Source of the DNA: Mucilaginibacter roseus
GTDB lineage: Bacteria > Bacteroidota > Bacteroidia > Sphingobacteriales > Sphingobacteriaceae
Direction: 5' to 3'
NCBI RefSeq assembly: GCF_021215455.1
Contig: NZ_JAJPWV010000005.1
Coordinates: 62,001 to 126,000 of the forward strand
Length of the DNA: 64,000 nt
The notes beneath the pieces were generated by a model that was given only the letters and a program-made list of their open reading frames with translations, did not search any database and was not told the DNA's origin. A program made the translations under genes and the position numbers. Shown here piece by piece: positions 1 through 8,419 of the stretch (position 1 is its first letter; each line of letters begins with the position of its first letter).

Positions 1-1
1 G

Positions 2-1450
2 AAGGCTGAATGGACACGGTCGGACTATACCATACATCTGGCTGGTCCGCTTACTGACGCAATGTTTAGGGAAGATCCCAGAATGGCCACGCGCTCACGC
101 AACTACTACAACCCTGTAATTAACATACCATCATTAACATTTGACTGGCAGCCCGGTAAAAACACCAGTATTCTGTTGACTACCTCAGCCATTATAGGCT
201 CAAGGAACAGTGTGCTGTATGATAAGCTGGCTACTGTTGCAGATACCATAAATGCACAAACGCTGCAATACAATAACCGCCAGGTAGATATCGACCACTT
301 CAATAGCTATACTTCAGAGTTACGTGTTCTGCACAACTATCGGTTCCTTGGGAATACTAACACCCTTTCTGGCGGGGTACAGTACATGAACAATAACCTG
401 CACCGGCAGCAATTAGGTAAAGGAACCACGGGTAGCGATTATGACTTGACCCTGGTAATACCCGGCTTTGGTAGAGATATGCATTATAAGACGAATAACA
501 TTGCTGTTTTTGCGGAGAACAAATGGACTTTATCGCAAAAGCTCAGCATTAATAGTGGTTTCCGCATAGAACAGGGCACTACCGATTTAACCGGCACTAT
601 CAGCTATCTAAATCCGGCGGATGTTCCTAACACGATCAAACATAAGTTTCCGCTATTTGGCGTAAGTACGCAGTACAAGCTTAATAAACAAATGAATTTA
701 TATGCCGGATGGTCGCAGGCTTATCGCCCGGTAATCTTTAAGGATATTATTCCAGGTTCGGTATACGAGGTATCTGATAAAAATTTAAAAGATGCTAAGG
801 GCTATAACTTGGAAGGCGGTTTTCGCGGTACGTGGAGCATATTAAGCTGGGACGTAACCTATTTCAGGCTGGTGTACAAAAACAGGTTAGGTACATTAGC
901 TTTGAAGAACGCAAATGGTGAAGATATTATTTATCGAACCAATATCGGAAACTCGGTTAATAATGGCGTTGAATTTTTCACACAAGCAGATATAAGGCTG
1001 AGCGGTAAAACCGCGCTGACGCTCTTTACCGCTACCGCTTACATACATGCCGTTTATCAGAACGCCCTTGTGCGATCCGGCACAACCAATGTTGATGTAA
1101 GTGGCAAAAAGGTAGAAAGCGCTCCCGAATGGCAAAGCCGCAACGGTGCAACGTTGAAATTTGATAGATATAGCTTTACTGTTTTACACAGCTACACTTC
1201 AAACTCATTTGCTGATGCGTTAAACACGGTAACACCTAATGCTTCGGGCTCTGCAGGTTTAGTACCATCATATCATATTTTTGATGTGAATGCCAGGATA
1301 AATATTACACGTAACCTAAACATGCGCCTTAACCTGAACAATGCGTTCGATAAACAATATTTCACCAAACGGCCACAATTTTATCCGGGGCCGGGTATCT
1401 GGCCTTCAGACGGGCGGACTTTTTCCGCCACTGTGGGCATAAAAATATAA
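2..1450 (+). CDS. TonB-dependent receptor, C-terminal part (5' truncated by window edge)
   Basis: The frame is open from the first codon of the window, so this is the last 482 residues of a longer gene. The visible part is an outer-membrane beta-barrel with alternating aromatic strands and N/D-rich loops, including AGWSQAYRPVIFKDIIPGS and a final segment (LNLNNAFDKQYFTKRP, then GRTFSATVGIKI) typical of TonB-dependent receptors. The motif set resembles FecA-type ferric citrate receptors, but the ligand is not provable here because the plug and signal peptide lie outside the window. The internal ATG at 62 is not the real start. It ends in a hairpin shared with the convergent gene downstream. 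High confidence for the family, low for the substrate. Confidence 0.88.
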   Translation, partial: KAEWTRSDYTIHLAGPLTDAMFREDPRMATRSRNYYNPVINIPSLTFDWQPGKNTSILLTTSAIIGSRNSVLYDKLATVADTINAQTLQYNNRQVDIDHFNSYTSELRVLHNYRFLGNTNTLSGGVQYMNNNLHRQQLGKGTTGSDYDLTLVIPGFGRDMHYKTNNIAVFAENKWTLSQKLSINSGFRIEQGTTDLTGTISYLNPADVPNTIKHKFPLFGVSTQYKLNKQMNLYAGWSQAYRPVIFKDIIPGSVYEVSDKNLKDAKGYNLEGGFRGTWSILSWDVTYFRLVYKNRLGTLALKNANGEDIIYRTNIGNSVNNGVEFFTQADIRLSGKTALTLFTATAYIHAVYQNALVRSGTTNVDVSGKKVESAPEWQSRNGATLKFDRYSFTVLHSYTSNSFADALNTVTPNASGSAGLVPSYHIFDVNARINITRNLNMRLNLNNAFDKQYFTKRPQFYPGPGIWPSDGRTFSATVGIKI

Positions 1451-1476
1451 ATCACCGGCTAATTAACCGGTGATTT
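1449..1476. terminator. bidirectional terminator hairpin
   Basis: Ten-base arms AAATCACCGG and CCGGTGATTT enclose an 8-nt A/T-rich loop. The left arm overlaps the stop codon of the receptor. It lies between convergent genes, so it can end both transcripts. Confidence 0.75.
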
Positions 1477-1495
1477 ATATTTCTGTGTTTTGCTA

Positions 1496-1960
1496 TTAAT
1501 GCGCTATAGCATCGCGCATTGCTTTTACTTCGTCATGCGCTTTTTGCAATATCGCTTTTTGCTTGGTCAGCATTTCGCGAATATATGCAGGTATAAACTC
1601 TTCTTGGAGCGCTGTATTGTAAGCCTTCAATATTGCATCCTCGCCAAATTCACATTCTTCCAATATACTGTGTGTATTGTGGCCGGTAAATTTGGCTTTC
1701 AAATCCAGCCAGGTACGGTGCAGCGAACCTGAAAACGAAGTAGTGTTCTGCACATCCTTCGGATTGCTTAACGCTTGTACTTCTGTGGCCAGTTCCATTT
1801 TAAATTCATGGCTTTGGCCAATGCAATTGGTAAACAGATAACGAATGTCTGCATCCTGCTCTTTCAAGTCTTTCAACGCTTTCTCGAAACCGTTGATCCG
1901 GTCGTTATTGATCTGAACCAGGTCGTTCAAAATCTCAACTGTTGCTTTTGTATTTTCCAT
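1496..1960 (-). CDS. PA2169 family four-helix-bundle protein (DUF2383)
   Basis: The 154-aa soluble protein is all-helical. It opens with ATVEILNDLVQINNDRINGF and ends with a long helix (TKQKAILQKAHDEVKAMRD). This is the layout of the DUF2383/PA2169 ferritin-fold family, whose members are often found near general-stress genes; the biochemical role is unknown. No signal peptide is seen. It follows a 53-aa lipoprotein gene on the same strand by 25 bp, so the two probably share a transcript. Family call is from recognition of the helical pattern; function is not inferred further. Confidence 0.8.
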   Translation of the reverse strand: MENTKATVEILNDLVQINNDRINGFEKALKDLKEQDADIRYLFTNCIGQSHEFKMELATEVQALSNPKDVQNTTSFSGSLHRTWLDLKAKFTGHNTHSILEECEFGEDAILKAYNTALQEEFIPAYIREMLTKQKAILQKAHDEVKAMRDAIAH

Positions 1961-1985
1961 GGTGATGTTGTTTTAAAACAGCCAC

Positions 1986-2147
1986 CTATCCGCTTATCTT
2001 CCTGATTATCCAGATGATGATGGCCACTACGAGTATTACAATTATAATACCAACGTATACGCCTGCTTTAAATATATCGCCAATAACCTGGCAGCTGCTT
2101 AAGCTCATTATAGCCAGCATAAAGGCCAGCATACTAAATTTTCTCAT
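1986..2147 (-). CDS. 53-aa lipoprotein-like membrane peptide
   Basis: This short gene encodes MRKFSMLAFMLAIMSLSSCQ followed by VIGDIFKAGVYVGI, a long I/V stretch and a basic tail WIIRKISG. A lipobox-like LSSC ends a signal sequence at residue 19, so the mature peptide would start at Cys19 and carry one transmembrane helix. Short peptides with the same lipobox, the (D)IFKAG motif and one helix recur in Bacteroidota genomes without an assigned function (from memory, not checked). It lies 25 bp upstream of the DUF2383 gene on the same strand, which suggests a small stress operon. Confidence 0.72.
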   Translation of the reverse strand: MRKFSMLAFMLAIMSLSSCQVIGDIFKAGVYVGIIIVILVVAIIIWIIRKISG

Positions 2148-2257
2148 GGGTATATGTTTATAGTTACGATGTTATTTATTTGTTAACAGAAGCGCTGCCC
2201 GCTATGTTTTTGCTCAGCGGTATTATTTATTGGTCGATATGTTTATTTTAGCCGCCG

Positions 2258-3760
2258 ATGAACGTAACAGACATTTTTTTAAAGATTGATAATATAAGCG
2301 TACATGGATATAACCAGCTGTTATTTGAAAACTTATCGCTAACCATACAAAAGGGCGAAAGCTGGGCTTTTGTGGGCGCAAGCGGGTCAGGAAAAAGTGC
2401 CCTGCTGCAAACCATTGCCGGTAAGCTTAATATCACCAATGGCACTATTAGATACGGTTTTTGGGATAAGTATATCCGGTCGCATCCCGAAGAGAGCCAT
2501 ATCACGTTTCATCAGCTGATAACCTTGCTCGAGTCAAAGCATCACTTCAAAAACCTTTCAAACACCACTGATTTTTATTATCAGCAGCGCTTTAATTCGT
2601 CCGACTCGGAGGACGCTCCAACCGTAACCGAATACTTACAAGACATACGGCCGCTAAAAGGCCGCGAGCGCTTCACAACAGATCAAGCTATCAGCTTGCT
2701 CAACCTGCAACCGTTGCTCCATAAAAAGCTCATCATGCTCTCCAACGGCGAAACCAAGCGCCTGCGCATTGCATCGGCACTAATTAAAAGCCCTGCACTT
2801 ATGCTGATGGACAACCCGCTGGCCGGTCTCGATGTAAATACTCGGCACGAGTTCAATAATATTATAGGCACAATCACCGAAACTGGCATATCGGTTATCA
2901 TCACAGCTGCGCCGAATGAAATTCCGCCGGCTATAACGCACGTGGCAGTGCTTAAAGATGGTGCTATAATTGAAACCTGTACGCGCGAGAGCTTCGATGC
3001 CGGTAAATACAATTTTCACACATCAACCGCTATTGACGGTAACGCTATAGCTGCACTTGCTAAGCAAACGGAGGCTCCGCCGTACGAGTACATTGTGAAT
3101 ATGCACAATGTCAACATTAAGTACGGCAATAACCAGGTACTAAAAAATGTGAACTGGCAAATTAAACCCGGTGAGCACTGGGCGCTGCTGGGGCCAAACG
3201 GGGCGGGCAAATCAACATTGCTGAGCCTTATTAATGGGGATAATCCGCAGGCTTACGCAAACGATATCGTATTATTTGACAAGAAACGCGGCAGCGGCGA
3301 AAGCATCTGGGACATTAAAAAACTTATCGGTTATGTATCCCCGGAGTTTTACCAGTATTTTCCGGCGGATAACAGTTGTTTGCAGGTTGTAGAATCGGGT
3401 TATTATGATACATTAGGCCTGTTCCGGCCGTCAAACCCGGCATACCAACAAAAAGCCATGCAATGGATGAAAGTTTTAGAGATAGATCAATACGCCCGCA
3501 CCCTGCTTAAAAATATACCTGCATCGGCACAACGGCTTTGCCTGCTGGCACGCGCGTTGGTAAAAAACCCGCCATTATTAATATTTGACGAACCTTGCCA
3601 GGGACTTGACAGCCATCAGCAGGAAAACTTTAAAAGTATAGTTGAGCAAATTTGCCTCAACACACCGGTTACCCTGATATATGTTACGCATTATCAGCAT
3701 GAAATTCCGGATAGCGTTGATAAGGTTTTACGGTTGGAAAAGGGTGAAGTTGTCAGTTGA
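2258..3760 (+). CDS. ModF-like protein with two fused ABC ATPase domains
   Basis: The 500-aa protein has two nucleotide-binding domains in one chain and no membrane segment, as in E. coli ModF (about 490 aa). NBD1 has Walker A GASGSGKS (residues 40-47), a good signature LSNGETKRL (about 162) and Walker B LMLMDNP, where the catalytic Glu is Asn. NBD2 has Walker A GPNGAGKST (about 312) and an intact Walker B LLIFDEP (about 445), but its signature region reads PASAQRL, without the LSGGQ core. One of the two composite ATP sites would therefore be degenerate. No modABC genes are nearby, so a molybdate role is only a family label. Start ATG lies 12 nt after a TATGTTTA element. Confidence 0.82.
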   Translation: MNVTDIFLKIDNISVHGYNQLLFENLSLTIQKGESWAFVGASGSGKSALLQTIAGKLNITNGTIRYGFWDKYIRSHPEESHITFHQLITLLESKHHFKNLSNTTDFYYQQRFNSSDSEDAPTVTEYLQDIRPLKGRERFTTDQAISLLNLQPLLHKKLIMLSNGETKRLRIASALIKSPALMLMDNPLAGLDVNTRHEFNNIIGTITETGISVIITAAPNEIPPAITHVAVLKDGAIIETCTRESFDAGKYNFHTSTAIDGNAIAALAKQTEAPPYEYIVNMHNVNIKYGNNQVLKNVNWQIKPGEHWALLGPNGAGKSTLLSLINGDNPQAYANDIVLFDKKRGSGESIWDIKKLIGYVSPEFYQYFPADNSCLQVVESGYYDTLGLFRPSNPAYQQKAMQWMKVLEIDQYARTLLKNIPASAQRLCLLARALVKNPPLLIFDEPCQGLDSHQQENFKSIVEQICLNTPVTLIYVTHYQHEIPDSVDKVLRLEKGEVVS

Positions 3761-3770
3761 TTAATTTTAT

Positions 3771-4460
3771 ATGAAAAAAGCGTTTCTACTCCTTTCACTA
3801 TTATTAAATACAATTGTTTGTTTAGGGCAAAGTTTTGCAATTATAAATGATAAAGATGGCTTTGTAAATATCCGCAAACAGCCATCATTAGAAGCTAAAA
3901 TAATAGCAAGGATTAATGATGATGAAATATTTTGGATTGAAGAATTAAAACAGGATTGGTATGGGGTTTATTTTAGTAAAGGCGACGAATCGGATGTAAC
4001 AGCAAAACGAGGCTACATACATAAAAGTAGAGTAAAGTTGATTAGTAACCTTGCTAAATTAGGCATAAGATCAGTTAAACCCAATGCTCGTATAATTGGC
4101 AATGATAGTATTGCGGTTTCAGTTCACAGCTCGAAATTTAATATGAAGAAACACAAAGCAGAATATATTAACGACGCTTTGGTAACGATTGATAATAAAC
4201 ATTTTTGGGGAACTGACGGCAATGCCCCTAAACGGCATATCCTGTCGTTGGAAGTATTTATCAATCATTTAAACATAGCCATCCCCAAAAGTGCCTATAA
4301 TGATTTATACGAACCAACATTGAGAAGTCTGAATTGTTACGTGCCGAATAAAAGCACCTTATACATCATCATGGAAAATGGCGACGGCGCCGGCGGATAC
4401 TTCGTGATTTGGATAATCAAAAACAATAAATATCAGCGACGATCAATTCAAGTGGTTTAA
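3771..4460 (+). CDS. secreted SH3b-domain protein
   Basis: The 229-aa protein starts 10 bp after the ModF-like gene. A signal peptide (MKKAFLLLSLLLNTIVCLGQS) is followed by a bacterial SH3-like domain of about 70 residues: DGFVNIRKQPSLEAKII, then QDWYGVYF and KRGYIHKSRVKL. The C-terminal 140 residues are unrecognised and end in a Gly-rich NGDGAGGYFVIWII segment. SH3b domains usually bind cell-wall or other ligands in the periplasm; no catalytic motif is seen. The gene is visibly richer in A/T than its neighbours, as often seen for accessory genes. Confidence 0.7.
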   Translation: MKKAFLLLSLLLNTIVCLGQSFAIINDKDGFVNIRKQPSLEAKIIARINDDEIFWIEELKQDWYGVYFSKGDESDVTAKRGYIHKSRVKLISNLAKLGIRSVKPNARIIGNDSIAVSVHSSKFNMKKHKAEYINDALVTIDNKHFWGTDGNAPKRHILSLEVFINHLNIAIPKSAYNDLYEPTLRSLNCYVPNKSTLYIIMENGDGAGGYFVIWIIKNNKYQRRSIQVV

Positions 4461-4517
4461 CCACTTCATCTCATTGTCAATGTTAGCACTCTGTAGATAT
4501 TAAAATTATTTAGTGTG

Positions 4518-4525
4518 TATATTTG
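4518..4525 (+). promoter_or_regulatory. -7 promoter element of mqnC
   Basis: TATATTTG is a perfect match to the Bacteroidota -7 consensus TAnnTTTG. Only 5 nt separate it from the ATG at 4531, so transcription would begin at or next to the start codon, giving a leaderless message. No clear -33 TTTG is visible. Confidence 0.6.
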
Positions 4526-4530
4526 CTTGT

Positions 4531-5655
4531 ATGAATACAGCCGATCTGTTACAGCGCGCCCTGAAGTTTGATTTTTTGAGTTTGGAGGAAGGCGTCTACT
4601 TATACCACCACGCCCCTACTGCCGAGCTGATGCATGTTGCTAACCAACTGCGCAAAATACAGGTGCCTCATGGTAAAGTTACCTGGCAGATTGACCGTAA
4701 CGTGAATACTACCAACGTTTGTATTGCCAATTGTAAGTTCTGTAATTTTTTCCGTCGCCCCGGGCACGAGGATAGTTACATAACTGATATTGAAACCTAC
4801 AAACGCAAAATAGAGGAAACATTTAAATACGGTGGCGATCAGTTACTGTTACAGGGCGGTCACCATCCTGATCTTGGCCTTGAATTTTATACAACATTGT
4901 TTCGCCAGTTAAAAGAGCTCTACCCTACGCTCAAGTTACACTCACTCGGTCCGCCGGAAATTGCCCACGTTTCAAAACTTGAGGGCATGAGCCATTACGA
5001 TGTTTTGAAGGCGATGAAGGAAGCAGGTTTAGACTCATTACCCGGCGCAGGTGCCGAAATATTGAATGACCGCGTACGCCGCCTGATTTCTAAAGGCAAA
5101 TGCGGCGGTAAAGAGTGGCTGGATGTAATGCGCGCAGCGCATAAGTTAAATTTGCCAACTTCAGCCACCATGATGTTTGGCCATGTGGAAACTATTGAGG
5201 AGCGTTTTGAGCACTTGGTATGGATACGCGAGGTACAGTCTGAAAAACCGGAAGGCCATTACGGCTTCACGGCCTTTATACCATGGCCTTTTCAGGATGA
5301 TGGTACCTTACTGCGCAAAGTGCGCGGCATAACCAACAATGTTAGCGGCGACGAATACATCCGCATGATTGCCTTAAGCCGTATAATGCTTCCTAATGTT
5401 AAGAATATCCAGGCATCGTGGTTAACGGTGGGTAAACAGGTTGCACAACTATGCCTGCATGCAGGCGCTAACGATTTTGGCTCGATCATGATCGAAGAAA
5501 ACGTTGTATCAGCCGCGGGTGCGCCGCACCGTTTTACTGCGAAAGGTATTCAGCAATCTATTATTGAAGCCGGGTTTGAACCGCAATTGCGTAATCAAAA
5601 ATACGAGTGGAGAGAAATGCCTGTTCAAATAGAAGAACAGGTAATTGACTACTAA
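4531..5655 (+). CDS. mqnC: cyclic dehypoxanthinyl futalosine synthase MqnC
   Basis: This is a radical SAM enzyme of the futalosine pathway to menaquinone; it cyclises dehypoxanthine futalosine. The CX3CX2C cluster motif is C64-IAN-C68-KF-C71, preceded by RNVNTTN and followed by NFFRRPGHEDSY, as in MqnC/MqnE. GGDQLLLQGGHHPDLGLEFY and GAGAEILNDRVRRLISKGK are further family blocks. The start at 4531 (MNTADLLQ) is chosen over the upstream ATG at 4513 because the upstream six codons overlap the promoter element and the chosen start gives the usual length (374 aa). It ends before a strong bidirectional terminator. Confidence 0.93.
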   Translation: MNTADLLQRALKFDFLSLEEGVYLYHHAPTAELMHVANQLRKIQVPHGKVTWQIDRNVNTTNVCIANCKFCNFFRRPGHEDSYITDIETYKRKIEETFKYGGDQLLLQGGHHPDLGLEFYTTLFRQLKELYPTLKLHSLGPPEIAHVSKLEGMSHYDVLKAMKEAGLDSLPGAGAEILNDRVRRLISKGKCGGKEWLDVMRAAHKLNLPTSATMMFGHVETIEERFEHLVWIREVQSEKPEGHYGFTAFIPWPFQDDGTLLRKVRGITNNVSGDEYIRMIALSRIMLPNVKNIQASWLTVGKQVAQLCLHAGANDFGSIMIEENVVSAAGAPHRFTAKGIQQSIIEAGFEPQLRNQKYEWREMPVQIEEQVIDY

Positions 5656-5672
5656 CGTCATCACTTAGATAA

Positions 5673-5711
5673 AAGCAAAACGGGCCTGCATATAGCGGGC
5701 CCGTTTTGCTT
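5673..5711. terminator. bidirectional terminator between mqnC and ferritin-like gene
   Basis: Fourteen-base arms (AAGCAAAACGGGCC at 5673-5686 and its complement at 5698-5711) close an 11-nt loop. A/T tracts in the arms provide a U-run in either direction, and the genes on each side converge here. Confidence 0.85.
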
Positions 5712-5725
5712 AATATAGCTTGGTA

Positions 5726-6574
5726 TTAGCTTTTTGGTTTGATAAATGACCCTACTAATAATGCCAACGTAGCATTTTTGGTAAGCGGTTCATCAAACGC
5801 GGCAGTAACTGATGCCTTGCTGGTGCTGGTACCTGTTGCTGGTAACTTAGTCAGGTCAACCCCTCCTTGCGATACATTGTCCTCGCCTTCATAGTTGCCG
5901 TTTACTGCGGCTATGCCCGTGTCATTACCTGTTGTTGTACTTACAATCCACGGTTTAAGGCCAAGGTTTAATTTTTTGTTTAATACGTAACGCGCAATTG
6001 CTGCGTGGCGTGCCTCAACAGCGTGTATAGATACAGCTGCCGTTAAAATATCTGGCACGCTTTGTAAAGCAGTTACTTGTCCCTTGTAAGCACGCACACC
6101 GGTATCTTCAAACGCTACAGATACTTTCAGGAAGGTATCGTAATTAGTTAATACATCGGCAAAGGTGCCGTTTGCTGTAAGGTCAAAAGTAAAAGCACTT
6201 TTTGGCGTTGCTGATGAACCCAAAGCTTTCTGTAAAAACGTAACGTGATTATTCTCATCACGTGATATTTTATCAAAGTAAGCTGATTTATCGGCCGCGG
6301 GAATCAGATTGGCCTGTGCCCTGCCCTGGTTGTAAAACTCTGCCTCGAGGTACTCAAGTGTTAATGCATAATTTAACACCTCAACAACTGATGTAGGCAA
6401 GGTTTGGCCATACGCTTTTTTAAGCAAAGTGCTGAAAGCAAACGGAAGGGCAGCAACAGCCACCTTTGAACCGAAGCTCGCCATATTTTTGATTACGTTA
6501 CGGCGCGGATTGATACGATCGCCCAGCTCTGGGTCAATCTTTTCTATATCTTCAATAATGTTAAATAAGTTCAT
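5726..6574 (-). CDS. exported ferritin-like domain protein (second of pair)
   Basis: The 282-aa protein has a twin-arginine-type leader (NPRRNVIKNM followed by a hydrophobic stretch and AYGQ). The body is a four-helix ferritin-like domain with metal-ligand motifs: ALTLEYLEAEFYNQG, an ExxH in SRDENNHVTF, FEDTGVRAYKG, and a second ExxH in HAVEARHAAIARY. These fit a carboxylate-bridged di-metal site, as in the Ferritin_2 family. It lies 11 bp downstream of a paralogue in the same orientation, so the two are co-transcribed. The C-terminal 80 residues (TSTSKASVTAAFDEPLTK) form an extension that is not shared with the paralogue. Role: probable periplasmic metal or oxidant handling, by inference. 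Confidence 0.83.
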   Translation of the reverse strand: MNLFNIIEDIEKIDPELGDRINPRRNVIKNMASFGSKVAVAALPFAFSTLLKKAYGQTLPTSVVEVLNYALTLEYLEAEFYNQGRAQANLIPAADKSAYFDKISRDENNHVTFLQKALGSSATPKSAFTFDLTANGTFADVLTNYDTFLKVSVAFEDTGVRAYKGQVTALQSVPDILTAAVSIHAVEARHAAIARYVLNKKLNLGLKPWIVSTTTGNDTGIAAVNGNYEGEDNVSQGGVDLTKLPATGTSTSKASVTAAFDEPLTKNATLALLVGSFIKPKS

Positions 6575-6585
6575 GGTAGCTGTTG

Positions 6586-7290
6586 TTAAAAGTTAAAGCT
6601 TTTTGCACTGATCTTTGTCTTCAGGTAAAGGTTAGCCGCGGCAACTACTTTTGTTGGGCCTAAGGTTATGTTTAAACCTGTTGAGCCATCAACCTGGTCG
6701 GTATCAACAAAACTGCCCTGTGAACGGATGTTGCTAATAACAGCCGCATGACGCGCCTCGACAGAAACAATTTTACCTGCTATAACCAGGTAATCCGGAT
6801 TTTGAATCTTAGCTGCAACACCGTCATACGCTGCTACACCTAAATCTTCGAAAGTTTTTGCTGCATTTAATACGCTGGTACGGCTACTAAAATCAATTTT
6901 GCTAAAATCAGGAGTAAGGCCTTTTATAGCGCCTGAACCAAGTGCTGCTTTAAAAAATTCGCGGTGAGATACTTCATGGTCGCGAATGTCGGTAAACAAC
7001 GCTCTTTCGTCTGATGTGAAATCTGCCGCGAAAGAGTTTACTACCTGGATGTAAAAGGCAGCTTCAAGCTGTTCAAGTGCATAAGCATAATTCAATATAC
7101 CGGTATCACCCGATCCTACGTCAACTGTGCCGCTTCCGCCACCGCTGCCGTCTTCCTCGTAGGCACTGTTGTCTTTAGAGCAACTCTGCATCGCCATAAT
7201 TCCGGCAACAGCAGTACTTGCCCCGGCATAACGCAAAAAGGCCCGCCTTGCCATATTTGCATTATAAGGATTTTGTGTTTCTGTTTTCAT
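6586..7290 (-). CDS. exported ferritin-like domain protein, Tat lipoprotein (first of pair)
   Basis: The 234-aa protein has a classic Tat leader (MARRAFLRYAG) ending in a lipobox-like MQSCSKD, then a Gly/Ser linker, so it is probably a folded lipoprotein exported by Tat. The ferritin-like domain repeats the motifs of the next gene: YALEQLEAAFYIQ, an ExxH in DHEVSHREFF, FEDLGVAAYDG, and VEARHAAVIS. Export by Tat fits a cofactor loaded in the cytoplasm. It heads the two-gene operon and faces scpB divergently across 115 bp. I cannot assign a substrate. Confidence 0.83.
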   Translation of the reverse strand: MKTETQNPYNANMARRAFLRYAGASTAVAGIMAMQSCSKDNSAYEEDGSGGGSGTVDVGSGDTGILNYAYALEQLEAAFYIQVVNSFAADFTSDERALFTDIRDHEVSHREFFKAALGSGAIKGLTPDFSKIDFSSRTSVLNAAKTFEDLGVAAYDGVAAKIQNPDYLVIAGKIVSVEARHAAVISNIRSQGSFVDTDQVDGSTGLNITLGPTKVVAAANLYLKTKISAKSFNF

Positions 7291-7405
7291 AATACTGATT
7301 GTAAAATATTTGGTTTATAATTGTACATACCTGTTTTTGATGTTAACGGTTTTGCTTGCCGCTAAATATAATCACAACTGAAAGGAGTATCATCAAGTTT
7401 TTAGG

Positions 7406-7966
7406 ATGGATAAAACTGAACTTTATATAGAAGCGTTGATATTTTCATCAGAACAAAGCCTGCGGTTTGAGGAGATAATTTACTGCTTACAAAGTGCTTT
7501 TGAACAGGATTTTGATGAAAAAACCGTTTTAAGCCATATTGAGAACATACACAAAAAGTATAGTCAGGATAGCTTTGCTATCGAATTGGTGAAACTTAAT
7601 AATGGATACCAGTTTTTAACAAAAAAGCAATTCCACGCGGTTGTAGGACTACTGCAGGCACAGCGCGCCAAGAAAAAATTGAGCCAGGCAGCCATGGAAA
7701 CACTTGCCATTATTGCCTACAAACAACCTGTTACAAAAACCGAGGTGGAGCAAATACGAGGCGTAAACTGTGACTACTCCATACAAAAGTTACTGGAAAA
7801 GGAATTAATCACCATTGCAGGAAAGTCTGAAGCTATAGGTAGGCCAATATTGTATGGCACCAGCCCGCTTTTTATGGATTACTTTGGAATAAACTCGGCC
7901 GATGAATTACCTCAGATAAAAGAACTTAGCAGCGAAGCTTCAGCCATAGGAGAGGCTACGGAATAA
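7406..7966 (+). CDS. scpB: SMC-associated segregation protein ScpB
   Basis: This 186-aa protein is the winged-helix subunit of the SMC-ScpAB condensin. The N-terminal winged helix (ELYIEALIFSSEQSLRFEEI) and the second one carrying LSQAAMETLAIIAYKQPVTK and EVEQIRGVNCDYSIQKLLEK are family hallmarks, as is the GRPILYGTSPLFMDYFG block near the C-terminus. smc itself lies about 40 kb away in this window; scpA is not seen. Length is normal for the family. The gene starts 115 bp from the divergent ferritin-like operon. Confidence 0.95.
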   Translation: MDKTELYIEALIFSSEQSLRFEEIIYCLQSAFEQDFDEKTVLSHIENIHKKYSQDSFAIELVKLNNGYQFLTKKQFHAVVGLLQAQRAKKKLSQAAMETLAIIAYKQPVTKTEVEQIRGVNCDYSIQKLLEKELITIAGKSEAIGRPILYGTSPLFMDYFGINSADELPQIKELSSEASAIGEATE

Positions 7967-8084
7967 ATTTTCGGTTTTTTTTATAAAAAAATGGATTTTC
8001 GTTATTTTTACTGAACGCAATTTAACCCTGATTAAATAGCCGATAGCTAATAACTTATTTGAATTAATATTACCGATTGTTTGT

Positions 8085-8297
8085 ATGGGAACGCCAAAGA
8101 AACCAGTGAATAAAAAGCCTGCTGCCTCTAAAAGCACCGGCGCTAAAAAATCAAGCGGACTGGCTGATAGTAACAAGCCGCAGAAAAGGTTTATTGACGA
8201 TGACGATGATGACGAGTTTGATACGCCGCTGGACGAACTTGATTATGACTCGTTAGGCAACAGCTATGATGACGACGACGACGATTATAAATACTAA
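8085..8297 (+). CDS. 70-aa charge-segregated protein (Lys-rich head, Asp-rich tail)
   Basis: No known domain. The first 35 residues are basic (TPKKPVNKKPAASKSTGAKK), and the last 35 are strongly acidic, with two runs of six Asp (DDDDDDEFDTPLDELDY and YDDDDDDYKY). It is probably disordered. A clear terminator follows at once, which supports a real single-gene transcript 118 bp downstream of scpB. Acidic tails of this type are known on nucleic-acid mimics, chaperones and RNA-binding proteins; no such role can be shown here. The D-runs are encoded mostly by alternating GAT/GAC codons, as expected of a translated sequence rather than a simple trinucleotide slip. Confidence 0.65.
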   Translation: MGTPKKPVNKKPAASKSTGAKKSSGLADSNKPQKRFIDDDDDDEFDTPLDELDYDSLGNSYDDDDDDYKY

Positions 8298-8306
8298 CAT
8301 CCCAAC

Positions 8307-8336
8307 AAGCATTCACCTTAACTGAATGCTTTTTTT
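8307..8336 (+). terminator. rho-independent terminator after the 70-aa gene
   Basis: Nine-base arms AAGCATTCA and TGAATGCTT flank a 7-nt loop, followed by a run of T. Confidence 0.82.
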
Positions 8337-8419
8337 GTTTGTAAAAACCGTACCTTAGGCACAACGGGTAACCGGTTTAATTTTAATGCCTGCTTAACGC
8401 CGGCATCAGGTACTTACTT

